64,000 nt of DNA from Sabellastarte sp. h YS-2021 (Eukaryota; Annelida; Polychaeta; Sabellida; Sabellidae): assembly GCA_964017235.1 (NCBI GenBank), contig OZ024934.1, positions 87,324,706-87,388,705 of the forward strand. The letters are read 5' to 3'. Under the pieces are notes generated by a model. It ran no database searches, was not told the DNA's origin, and saw nothing but the letters and a program-made list of their open reading frames with translations. Below, piece after piece: positions 1 to 12,000 of this stretch (positions are counted from its first letter, which is position 1; each line of letters opens with the position of its first letter). Position numbers and translations under genes: made by a program.

Positions 1-43
1 CAGTGGATTTATGGCTGAAGATCTTATCAACAAACTGTCTCAG
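1..43 (+). CDS. MED25: MED25 exon 1 of window (VWA domain, partial)
   Basis: The frame from base 2 reads [14 protein letters not shown] and ends at CAG|GTAACA. This corresponds to the vertebrate stretch before the last strand of the VWA domain. The CAG at 1-3 could itself be the splice acceptor, in which case the exon starts at base 4; otherwise the exon begins left of the window. Confidence 0.75.
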
Positions 44-3000
44 GTAACACCCATTACTACCATTATTATTGATTTATCTTTCTGATGCTTATTCTAGCAC
101 CATCCTTCACCAGTCTAATATCTCCAATTTGGAATCTGACACATTTTAATGGAGCAGATGAAGTTAGGAATGCTAGTCTACAAATATACAGTGCCATGTA
201 TGAACCTGCTATATTATTCTAATTTTATCACTGCAGAAGCAGCTAAGGAATGTGAAATGTAAACATTGTGGTGGTAATAGATATTATTGACTTTATCCAG
301 AGAATCTTGCATCTTGAACTTGATATGGCCAAAACCAGACATTTTTAGGGAATTCATGACAATAGGTCTGAAATAGGTTAAAATATTCTGTGCAAGTTGC
401 AATTTTTTGCTGATTGGACACTTTATAAAGCAATGTAACATTGTACAAGATTTTAAAAATATTTCTTTCCACTATGGATACATTTTGGGCATCTAATCCT
501 GAAAGCATGAACAGCGTATCAATTTATTTACATCCTCTTAGGTAATTTATAACCCAACATTGACACTTCTTCATTATTACCCTACAATATAACTATTATT
601 TGAAGTGTAGTATACAAATGTTAATCCCACTTCAATGCTTAATCCCACAGTTAATCAGCACATCCCAAAGTGGGTAGGCCTTCTGCATTCACACACACAA
701 AATGTCATCAGAAGCAGTTCAGCCAGGGACCTTCCGATCACCAGTCTTATCCCATAGACCATTACGAGATCTGAAGTTGTTTAAAATATTCTGTGCAAGT
801 TTCAATTTTCTTGATCAGACACTTTATGAAACAGTGTGGTGTTGCATGTAATTTTATTCTATGTCTTTTTGATGACAAACTATGTGGTAAGTAATGCTTT
901 TGTAGATTACTGTTGCATAGTGTGCAAAGTCTTTTCAAGATCTGTTGATAAAAGGTTAAATATGTCATAATCAGACTTTGACTAGATTTAGGATCCTATT
1001 TCTTAGTTGTTGTTTTTTACAACTGACAAAATCTTGTGGCAATATTTCCGATAAAGTTACACTAACTACAGGACTTGGGCTAATCAGTTGGTCTGATAGC
1101 CTATTAATATAGCATGAAAACCTTTTAAACAAATTTTTCAGAAATGTTAATTTTTATTTTCAGAGAGATGTTCACTTTTCCATCATTTCTCCGAGGAAGA
1201 TTCCTGGTCTTTATGGCCTGTATGACAAAGTAAGTGTCCATAGCTTTCAGAAGCTTAATGTCTTTCATCTGTATTCAAAGACTCTTCCGATTTTGTGACA
1301 TATAAAAAGTTGTGTTTTAGTAATGTCCCAATCAAATAAGCTCACTACAATGCACCTCAAAATCACACACACACACAAAAAAAAACCATGAACAATGTAT
1401 GAAAAATGTACATGACAAAGATTTCTTAATTTCCTCAGATTTATTATCCACCATATTGAATGATGACAATTCACCTGAAGGTTATAATATTTCATTACAA
1501 TATTGGATTAAAGTAGTTTTGATTTGAAAATAAACTTGTTACCATACCGTCCCTGATCTGAATAATCCAGATAAGGAACTTTTGAAAAACGTAGCTAACA
1601 AACATTCTTAACTGTCCTCCATGATAATACATGTTGGCCTTGTTGGCAGGTGACTTAACAAGTCTAGCTTTAAATCCCTTGGCTCTCACCCATGTCCTCA
1701 TGGGTTTGAATCCATTTCACGACAGAATGTGACCGAGAGCCTGTCCCAAACAAATCAAGGTCATGCCTGCCACTGTGGCTTAGTGGGTAACACACTCGTC
1801 TTGGAACAAACAGGACCAGGGTTCAAATCCTGGTAGCCGCAGATACATAGTGGCTTGGATGACCACTTAAAATGGTGATCCTGTCTGAGTGAGTCTTATC
1901 CCAATGGCAGGCGTAAGAACATCAGGTACATTGATAAATGGTCATCCATAAGCCTCCGTCTTTCACTTGGGGTAATGTCAGACACTAGCGAGCTTAGGCT
2001 GTACTTGTGCAGGAGGTGGGTTAGGTCATATAGCTGTTTGTTAAGTCCTGTAGTACAAGGAGATATTGGGCTGAATATAAATATACAACACAATATAATA
2101 CAATATTTCAGAACCTGACAGACCACCAGCTGAACACCAGTAAAAACTATGCAGTGGATTCCCGACATCTTGTCTTATTACGAGGTTTTCAGCTAGAAGG
2201 TAAGTCACTGACAAAAATTCAAGCAGTGAAAGTCATCAGAAGCTTAACCTCCCCATACCTGTAAAATGGTTGATGGGTGCATAAGTCGTCTAAGGTATTT
2301 TATAGTCTTGTATTGATGAGTGCATGAGTCATCTAAGGTATTTTATAGTCTTATACAACTCAGTTGACAAGAATCCCCTGTTTCAGTTTTGTTGAATCTA
2401 ATATGCTCCATCATATCTCTCAAATCCAAATGATTTTGGTTCTAGTTTTGCCTTACTTTATAATATACATGTTTTCAAAAAATCAGCTTTTAGTGGTGGG
2501 ATCGTTTACAAAAATCAAAACCAGTTACTGAGGCTTTGAAATGAATGAAATCCGATATTTCCATTTCTTCTGCCACAAAAAAACAAAACAAAACACGGAA
2601 ACCGATATCCGGTTTATCATTCACACCACTAGCAGCTTTAAACTTATTTTGTTTCCACTTTTATAGTGTCTTCTGTATATAAAAATATTGGGTTCTCAGA
2701 ATGGCATTTCCCTTGAAATATATACGGCTATCTGGAATTATCAAAAAGGTATTTTTGGTTTAAGTTTAATAAGGTTCAAATACATGTCTTCATAAAATGG
2801 TGGTCAGGCAAAGTGAAATAACTATACAGTATGACCTCTATTATCCAACCTTCTATAATCTGAATATTTGATTTTATGAACTCATTTTCCGCTATCTCAG
2901 GTGTCCTTTGCCTGTTGTTTTGCAATAAAATACCTCTTCTATTTTATGAACCATTTTATTATCCATACAAAGTCTCACTCTTCCAGCCTATGTGCATAAT

Positions 3001-6000
3001 AGAGGTTATACTATAATTGTAAATGAAATTTTTTTTTTACTGGTCGGTCAGTTTGTTTTTGAGGAAAAAGTTGAATAAATGAAGTAAAAACATGCCTGAA
3101 AAGTGTTTTGATCTACATGGGTGAGCTGCAAAACCATTAGAGACACGAGTAGTGTCACTAGAATGTATGAAAGTCTGGCGACAAAAATAAATTACGAGTT
3201 AGATACAGCCTATACTTATCCTAGACCTCAGACGGTCACCCGTCCAAGTACTAATGCAGCGCACTGCTGCTTTACTCCAGTAATGAGATGGGTACTCATC
3301 ACTCTATGTCACAATTTTTGAAAGTCTGGTGACACAAAAAGACAAAAAAAAGAGAAAAGTAAAACAAGCAAAAAACAAAAAAACCCACAACAAATTGCGA
3401 GTCAGATACATCTCATTCCTGGCCTAGAACTCAGACAGTCTCCCATCAAAGTACCAATGTAGCCCAATGCTGCTTAACTTCAGTGATAAGACAGGTACTC
3501 GGCACGCTATGCCACAATTCATGAAAGTCAAAAAAAAGCGAGAGAAACAAAACAAAAAAGAAAAATGTCTAGAGCTGGCATATAAAAACTGTGAACAATT
3601 CTGTAATATGTCTAATAATATTGTAACTCATGAAAAAAAAGAAAAATTAATGTTTCTTTACTGACAAAATAATGACCAACTGTTATATGTTAAAATGTAT
3701 TGCTAAATATATCTTCATAATGAGGATACATCAGTTTGTTACAATTGGTGGTCAACTTAAAGTCATCAAAAGACCTGAACCCTGGAAACCTGTGCTATGT
3801 TTAATGAAAGCTTAACTCATTGTGAAAAGCAGCTCCTACTTGATCAAAGTGAGATGCAAGGTGGTGTTGGTCATGTGGTTGTACCTTGCTTTGCACCCTC
3901 CGGGGTTGTGGTTTCAAATCTTCTGTCCAACCTTTTATGGGGAAACTTGGTAGCTGCATGCTCATGCTTGATGTTGAGTGTAGAATCTTGCCCAATAAAT
4001 ATACTCTACTTCTCTCTTATTCCCCAAACAACCTGTCTTGGTATAACCGAAATAGTGTGTTAACATTGATATTAAAGTTCAAAACAACTACCCATAACAT
4101 TCAGTGTCCTAACAGAATTAAGTCCAAGTACAGATATTAAATTCTGAGGGAAAACATGCTGTAAAACATGAACAATAATTGTTGTTATGGAAATGAATAA
4201 GAGTACAACTATTTTGTCCATATATTGTAATGTTCACTTCTTGTTGGTGTATCAGTTTAATTACCATTTATACTCTGGAATCTGCTGATGTGTCGTATAC
4301 CTATTTTGATGGAGTTAAAAATGTATGTACATTCATTCACAGAGAGACCAACTAGTCCTGGGGCAAAGATAGAAGAATCATCACATGACAAGAATGTACA
4401 GGGTCCAGGTGGGTGCACTAATGTCTAAAACTGACTCATGCAGATTAGCTCTAATGTCAAAACATTAGAAGAGACAAAAACTGTAAACTTGACTGGTATC
4501 CACTCCAGCTCCTCAGGCTTTTCATTGTTACTGTAGTTTTATAAAAGCTTGTTAAATTATCATCATTTATTATTTTTTGTGCATTCGCTTCCTGTCTTTA
4601 TAGACAATATTTATATGCAGTAGATACAACATGTTTGATACAGCAAAAATTTTGCAATGAAGCTTGCCCCTTTAATGACTTATCCTTAATGGCCTACCTT
4701 TAATTGCTAATTAACTTACTCTTAATGACCAAGTGACTTATTAAGCGTCCCGCAAGGGACGCTTGTTTGTGTATGGGAGAGCTTCAGGCTCCGCCGGCTC
4801 CGCCGGCTCCGGCGGCTCCGCCGGCTCCGCATTTTGTTTTCCTTATAACTCTGTAACATTTAGGCGGATTCTTTTCAAATTTGGCAGGTTTAGGCAGTAG
4901 CCTTGGGGAATTTTTTTGAATATGCTGCAGTGACATTTCAACCAATCAGAGAGGTCACATGACCAAAAATGTCTTTTTTCGATGGGGAAGCTTGTCCGGA
5001 TGATAACTTGAAAGCAATTTTATCAATTCACCTGAAACTTGGCAAATACATTCATTCTATTAAAATCTGGAAATCATTAGATTTTGGCATTGATTGGTCA
5101 AGAAATGGCCGAGTAATTAATGATTAATTAATCATTACGAATTTTCCAAATAAGGAAAACACAAAAATGCTTATATCTCGAAAACCGTGCTAGATAGAGC
5201 GATTTCGACGAAATTTTTGACCCTCAGGGTATCTCTGCGGAGTAGTTTTCCCAATTTTCAAAAAATTTTTGTCTCGTCCAAAATGGCGGCCATTTTGAAT
5301 TTTCGAAATTTTCGCAAAAATTGCAAAACACAAAAATGCTTATATCTCAAAAACCGTGCTAGATAGAGCAATTTCGACAAAATTTTTGACCCGCAAGGTA
5401 TCTCTGCGGAGTACTTTTCCCAATTTTCAAAAAAATTTTGTCTCGCCAAAAATGGCGGCCATTTTGAATTTTCGAAATTTTCGTAAAAATTGCAAAACAC
5501 AAAAATGCTTATATCTCGAAAACCGTGCTAGATAGAGCGATTTCGACGAAATTTTTGACCCACAGGGTATCTCTGCGGAGTAGTTTTCCCAATTTTCAAA
5601 AAATTTTTGTCTCGTCCAAAATGGCGGCCATTTTGAATTTTCGAAATTTTCGCAAAAATTGCAAAACACAAAAATCCTTATATCTCAAAAACTGTGCTAG
5701 ATAGAGCAATTTCGACAAAATTTTTGACCCGCAGGGTATCTCTGCGGAGTACTTTTCCCAATTTTCAAAAAAATTTTGTCTCGCCAAAAATGGCGGCCAT
5801 TTTGAATTTTCGAAATTTTCGTAAAAAATGCAAAACACAAAAATGCTTATATCTCAAAAACCGTGCTAGATAGAGCGATTTCGACGAAATTTTTGACCCA
5901 CAGGGTATCTCTGCAGAGTAGTTATCCCAATTTTGAAAAAAATTTTGTCTCGCCAAAAATGGCGGCCATTTTGAATTTTCGAATTTTTCGCAAAAATTGC

Positions 6001-9000
6001 AAAACATAAAAATGCTTATATCTCGAAAACCCTGCAAGATAGAGCGATTTCGACGAAAGTTTTGATCCACAGGGTATATCTGCAGAGTAGCCATGCCAAT
6101 TTTCAAAAAAATTTTATCTTGCCAAAAATGGCGGCCATTTTACTCACCTACTCAAAATGAGTAAATGCGAATTATCTCTTAAAAGTATTGCAGATAGCCA
6201 ATTTTTCTCAAATAACTCATTCACCTACTTTTGGAAGAGCTTTCACATGGTGAAGTTTCACACCCATAGCTAATTACTCACCTACTCAAAATGAGTAAAT
6301 GCGAATTATCTCTAAAAGTATTGCAGATAGCCAATTTTTCTCAAATAACTCATTCACCTACTTTTGGGAGAGCTTTCACATGGTGAAGTTTCAGACCCAT
6401 AGCTAATTATTTACCTACTCAAAATGAGTAAATGCTAATTATCTGTAAAAGTATTGCGGATACCCAATTTTTATCAAATAACTCATTCATCTACTTGTGG
6501 GAGAGCTTTCACATGGTGAAGTTTCAGACCCATAGCTAATTACTCACCTACTCAAAATGAGTAAATGCGAATTATCTCTAAAAGTATTGCAGATAGCCAA
6601 TTTTTCTCAAATAAATCATTCACCTACTTTTGGGAGAGCTTTCACTTGGTGAAGTTTCAGACCCATAGCTAATTACTCACCTACTCAAAATGAGTAAATG
6701 CGAATTATCTCTAAAAGTATTGCAGACAGCCAATTTTTCTCAAATAACTCATTCACCTACTTTTGGGAGAGCTTTCACTTGGTGAAGTTTCAGACCCATA
6801 GCTAATTACTCACCTACTCAAAATGAGTAAATGCGAATTATCTCTAAAACTATTGCAGATAGCCAATTTTTGTCAAATTAATCATTCGCCTACTTTTGGG
6901 AGAGCTTTCACTTGGTGAAGTTTCAGACCCATAGCTAATTACTCACCTACTCAAAATGAGTAAATGCGAATTATCTCTAAAAGTATTGCAGATAGCCAAT
7001 TTTTCTCAAATAACTCATTCACCTACTTTTGGGAGAGCTTTCACTCTGTGAAGTTTCAGACCCATAGCTAATTACTCACCTACTCAAAATGAGTAAATGC
7101 GAATTATCTCTAAAAGTATTGCAGATAGCCAATTTTTCTCAAATAACTCATTCACCTACTTTTGGCAGAGCTTCACTTGGTGAAGTTTCAGACCCATACT
7201 AATTACTCACCTACTGAAAATGAGTAAATGTGAATTATCTCTAAAAGTATTGCAGATAGCCAATTTTTCTCAAATAACTCATTCACCTACTTTTGGGAGA
7301 GCTCTCACTTGGTGAAGTTTCAGACCCATAGCTAATTACTCACCTACTCAAAATGAGTAAATGCGAATTATCTCTAAAAATATTGCGGATAGCCAATTTT
7401 TCTCAAATAACTCATTCACCTACTTTTGGGAGAGCTTTCACTCTGTGAAGTTTCAGACCCATAGCTAATTACTCACCTACTCAAAATGAGTAAATGCGAA
7501 TTATCTCTAAAAGTATTGTAGATAGCCAATTTTTCTCAAATTAATCATTCACCTACTTTTGGGAGAGCTTTCACTTGGTGAAGTTTCAGACCCATAGCTA
7601 ATTACTCACCTACTCAAAATGAGTAAATGCGAATTATCTCTAAAAGTCTTGCAGATAGCCAATTTTTCTCAAATAACTCATTCACCTACTTTTGGGAGAG
7701 CTTTCACTTGGTGAAGTTTCACACCCATAGCTAATTACTCACCTACTCAAAATGAGTAAATGCGAATTATCTCTAAAAGTATTGTAGATAGCCAATTTTT
7801 CTCAAATAACTCATTCACCTACTTTTGGGAGAGCTTTCACTTGGTGAAGTTTCAGACCCATAGCTAATTACTCACCTACTCAAAATGAGTAAATGCGAAT
7901 TATCTCTAAAAGTATTGCAGATAGCCAATTTTTCTCAAATAACTCATTCACCTACTTTTGGGAGAGCTTTCACTCTGTGAAGTTTCAGACCCATAGCTAA
8001 TTACTCACCTACTCAAAATGAGTAAATGCGAATTATCTCTAAAAGTATTGTAGATAGCCAATTTTTCTCAAATTAATCATTCACCTACTTTTGGGAGAGC
8101 TTTCACTTGGTGAAGTTTCAGACCCATAGCTAATTACTCACCTACTCAAAATGAGTAAATGCGAATTATCTCTAAAAGTATTGCAGATAGCCAATTTTTC
8201 TCAAATAACTCATTCACCTACTTTTGGGAGAGCTTTCACTTGGTGAAGTTTCACACCCATAGCTAATTACTCACCTACTCAAAATGAGTAAATGCGAATT
8301 ATCTCTAAAAGTATTGCAGATAGCCAATTTTTCTCAAATAACTCATTCACCTACTTTTGGGAGAGCTTTCACTTGGTGAAGTTTCACACCCATAGCTAAT
8401 TACTCACCTACTCAAAATGAGTAAATGCGAATTATCTCTAAAAGTATTGCAGATAGCCAATTTTTCTCAAATAACTCATTCACCTACTTTTGGGAGAGCT
8501 TTCACTCTGTGAAGTTTCAGACCCATAGCTAATTACTCACCTACTCAAAATGAGTAAATGCGAATTATCTCTAAAAGTATTGCAGATAGCCAATTTTTCT
8601 CAAATAACTCATTCACCTACTTTTGGCAGAGCTTTCACTTGGTGAAGTTTCAGACCCATAGCTAATTATTCACCTACTCAAAATGAGTAAATGTGAATTA
8701 TCTCTAAAAGTATTGCAGATAGCCAATTTTTCTCAAATAACTCATTCACCTACTTTTGGGAGAGCTTTCACTCTGTGAAGTTTCAGACCCATAGCTATTT
8801 AGTCACCTACTCAAAATGAGTAAATGCTAATTATCTGTAAAAGTATTGCGGACACCCAATTTTTTATCAAATACTCATTCATCTACTTGTGGGAGAGCTT
8901 TCACATGGTGAAGTTTCAGACCCATAGCTAATTACTCACCTACTCAAAATGAGTAAATGCGAATTATCTCTAAAAGTATTGCGGATAGCCAATTTTTCTC

Positions 9001-12000
9001 AAATAACTCATTCACCTACTTTTGGGAGAGCTTTCACTTGGTGAAGTTTCAGACCCATAGATAATTACTCACCTACTCAAAATGAGTAAATGCGAATTAT
9101 CTCTAAAAGTATTGCAGATAGCCAATTTTTCTCAAATAACTCATTCACCTACTTTTGGGAGAGCTTTCACTTGGTGAAGTTTCACACCCATAGCTAATTA
9201 CTCACCTACTCAAAATGAGTAAATGCGAATTATCTCTAAAAGTATTGCAGATAGCCAATTTTTCTCAAATAACTCATTCACCTACTTTTGGGAGAGCTTT
9301 CACTTGAAGTTTCAGACCCATAGCTAATTACTCACCTACTCAAAATGAGTAAATGCGAATTATCTCTAAAAGTATTGCAGATAGCCAATTTTTCTCAAAT
9401 AACTCATTCACCTACTTTTGGGAGAGCTTTCACTCTGTGAAGTTTCAGACCCATAGCTAATTACTCACCTACTCAAAATGAGTAAATGCGAATTATCTCT
9501 AAAAGTATTGTAGATAGCCAATTTTTCTCAAATTAATCATTCACCTACTTTTGGGAGAGCTTTTACTTGGTGAAGTTTCAGACCCATAGCTAATTACTCA
9601 CCTACTCAAAATGAGTAAATGCGAATTATGTCTAAAAGTATTGCAGATAGCCAATTTTTCTCAAATAACTCATTCACCTACTTTTGGGAGAGCTTTCACA
9701 TGGTGAAGTTTCACACCCATAGCTAATTACTCACCTACTCAAAATGAGTAAATGCGAATTATCTCTAAAAGTATTGCAGATAGCCAATTTTTCTCAAATA
9801 ACTCATTCACCTACTTTTGGGAGAGCTTTCACTTGGTGAAGTTTCACACCCATAGCTAATTACTCACCTACTCAAAATGAGTAAATGCGAATTATCTCTA
9901 AAAGTATTGCAGATAGCCAATTTTTCTCAAATAACTCATTCACCTACTTTTGGGAGAGCTTTCACTCTGTGAAGTTTCAGACCCATAGCTAATTACTCAC
10001 CTACTCAAAATGAGTAAATGCGAATTATCTCTAAAAGTATTGCAGATAGCCAATTTTTCTCAAATAACTCATTCACCTACTTTTGGCAGAGCTTTCACTT
10101 GGTGAAGTTTCAGACCCATAGCTAATTATTCACCTACTCAAAATGAGTAAATGTGAATTATCTCTAAAAGTATTGCAGATAGCCAATTTTTCTCAAATAA
10201 CTCATTCACCTACTTTTGGGAGAGCTTTCACTCTGTGAAGTTTCAGACCCATAGCTATTTATTCACCTACTCAAAATGAGTAAATGCTAATTATCTGTAA
10301 AAGTATTGCGGATACCCAATTTTTATCAAATACTCATTCATCTACTTGTGGGAGAGCTTTCACATGGTGAAGTTTCAGACCCATAGCTAATTACTCACCT
10401 ACTCAAAATGAGTAAATGCGAATTATCTCTTAAAGTATTGCGGATAGCCAATTTTTCTCAAATAACTCATTCACCTACTTTTGGGAGAGCTTTCACTTGG
10501 TGAAGTTTCAGACCCATAGATAATTATTCACCTACTCAAAATGAGTAAATGTGAATTATCTCTTAATAGTATTGCAGATAGCCAATTTTTCTCAAATAAC
10601 TCATTCACCTACTTTTGGAAGAGCTTTCACACACGAAAATGAAAAATTGTGAATATCTCGGAAAAGCTATTTCTTCTGCTTTAATGCTCGGCGGGAGATA
10701 CACACCGCGGCAGTGGTCTTGACAAAAAATTTTGTCTCCCCAAAAATGGTGGCCATTTTGAATTTTCAAAGTTTTTGCAAAACACAAAAATGCTTATATC
10801 TCGAAAACCGTGCTATATGGAGCGAAATCAACAAAATTTTGGACCTGCTGGGTATCTCTGCAGAGTAGCCATGCCAATTTTCAAAATATTTTTGTCTCAC
10901 CAAATATAGCGGACATTTTTAATTTTTTTATTTTTTGCAAAACACAAAAATGCTTATATCTTGAAAACCGTGCCAGATAGAGCAGACTGCGCTGACTTTG
11001 GTTGCCACAACAGTATAAGGCTAGAAACGAAGCATTTTCTTAATACTTTAGCACTCACGTTTATAGCCTTTTCGGGACGCTTTGTTTTTGCTATGCAAAA
11101 ACATTATCTTTTTTTTTTGCGAGCGATCCTCTAGTTTGTGATGATTTACCTTTAAGTACTTACCTTTAATGACATCCCTTTAATGGTATATCTTTAATGC
11201 CCAAATGCCTTCACTTAATGACTTACTTTAAATGATTAAATGACTTACCTTTTATGATTCAGTGACTTAACCTTTGATGACTTACCTTCTACTACTTTAA
11301 TATCTTTAATGGCATACCCATTATGTCTAAATAACTTTAATAGCTTGCCTTTATTGATAAATGCTTTATCTTTGATATTAAAGGAGGTCCTTGATCGATA
11401 AGTGGTACGCAAATTTGGCATCTAATCACAAGCTGTCACCTCTGTGTGGGATCGATCCCCGCAAGTTGCTTTACTGTGGGCCAGTTCCAATATGGCCCTG
11501 GCTGTTGAACAGGACATAAAATGACAGCTTTGACTTTAAATGACTGAGTGACATACATTTTATTGTGTTAATACATCCTATCCAATGGACAATTGCTTAC
11601 CGGTCTGCGCGACCGACTCTGCCAAACAACAGAAAAAGCCATCCTGTGTAAAACACGGCAGGACCAGTCATGTAGTGTGCATTCACTAGGTGGCACATCA
11701 TGCTTCCTCCCTGTCTAGACAGAGTGATGTCAGTTCATCTTTTTTATTTGGCGTTTGTAGTGTGCAGACATGTTTTCGACAAGCTCCAGATTTGTTGAAG
11801 AAAACTTAGATTATCACAAATTTTCAACATAATTTGCAAATATTTAGTGTAGAAGTGCTATCTTCATATGAAGCACGGATATACTTTAAGAAATCTGCTG
11901 GAAACAATCCCTAGTCAATTGAATTTAGTGTTAATGATAGGGCAGTAAGTGATGAGAGATATGCAGCCATGTTGCCAATTTCTCCCTAGTTTATTCAATA

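Larger units (their letters stand above)
4741..11134 (+). mobile_element. Helentron-type non-autonomous element (pearl-like), element 1, with giant tandem core
   Basis: The 5' end is a perfect hairpin AAGCGTCCC/GGGACGCTT (4743-4764), followed by a CCGGCT/CGGCGG microsatellite (4790-4830). The core is six 169-bp monomers, about 34 monomers of about 133 bp, then diverged 169-bp copies. The 3' end has the subterminal inverted repeat GGGACGCTT (11074-11082), a hairpin GTTTTTGCTATGCAAAAAC (11084-11102) and CTAG (11131-11134). Subterminal inverted repeats plus a short 3' hairpin and a CTAG-like end are known of Helentron-associated elements, which include the bivalve pearl family. There is no coding capacity: the 80-residue open frames are repeat artefacts. 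It is inserted into a minisatellite. Confidence 0.78.

Noticed and set aside
1766..1840. tRNA gene
   Set aside because: A and B boxes are present but there is no paired acceptor stem, and the sequence continues into a body shared with another copy: a SINE.
3220..3520. 5S rRNA gene pair
   Set aside because: Only the internal control region is similar. The ends of 5S are missing or diverged.
5258..6106. Series of overlapping minus-strand 80-113 residue open frames with a repeated FENSKWPP pattern
   Set aside because: They are translations of the 169-bp tandem monomer. The frame shifts by one base per unit (169 is not a multiple of 3), so no continuous repeat protein is possible.
6141..10625. 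CRISPR-like regular array
   Set aside because: Repeats are contiguous satellite monomers without unique spacers, in an animal intron.
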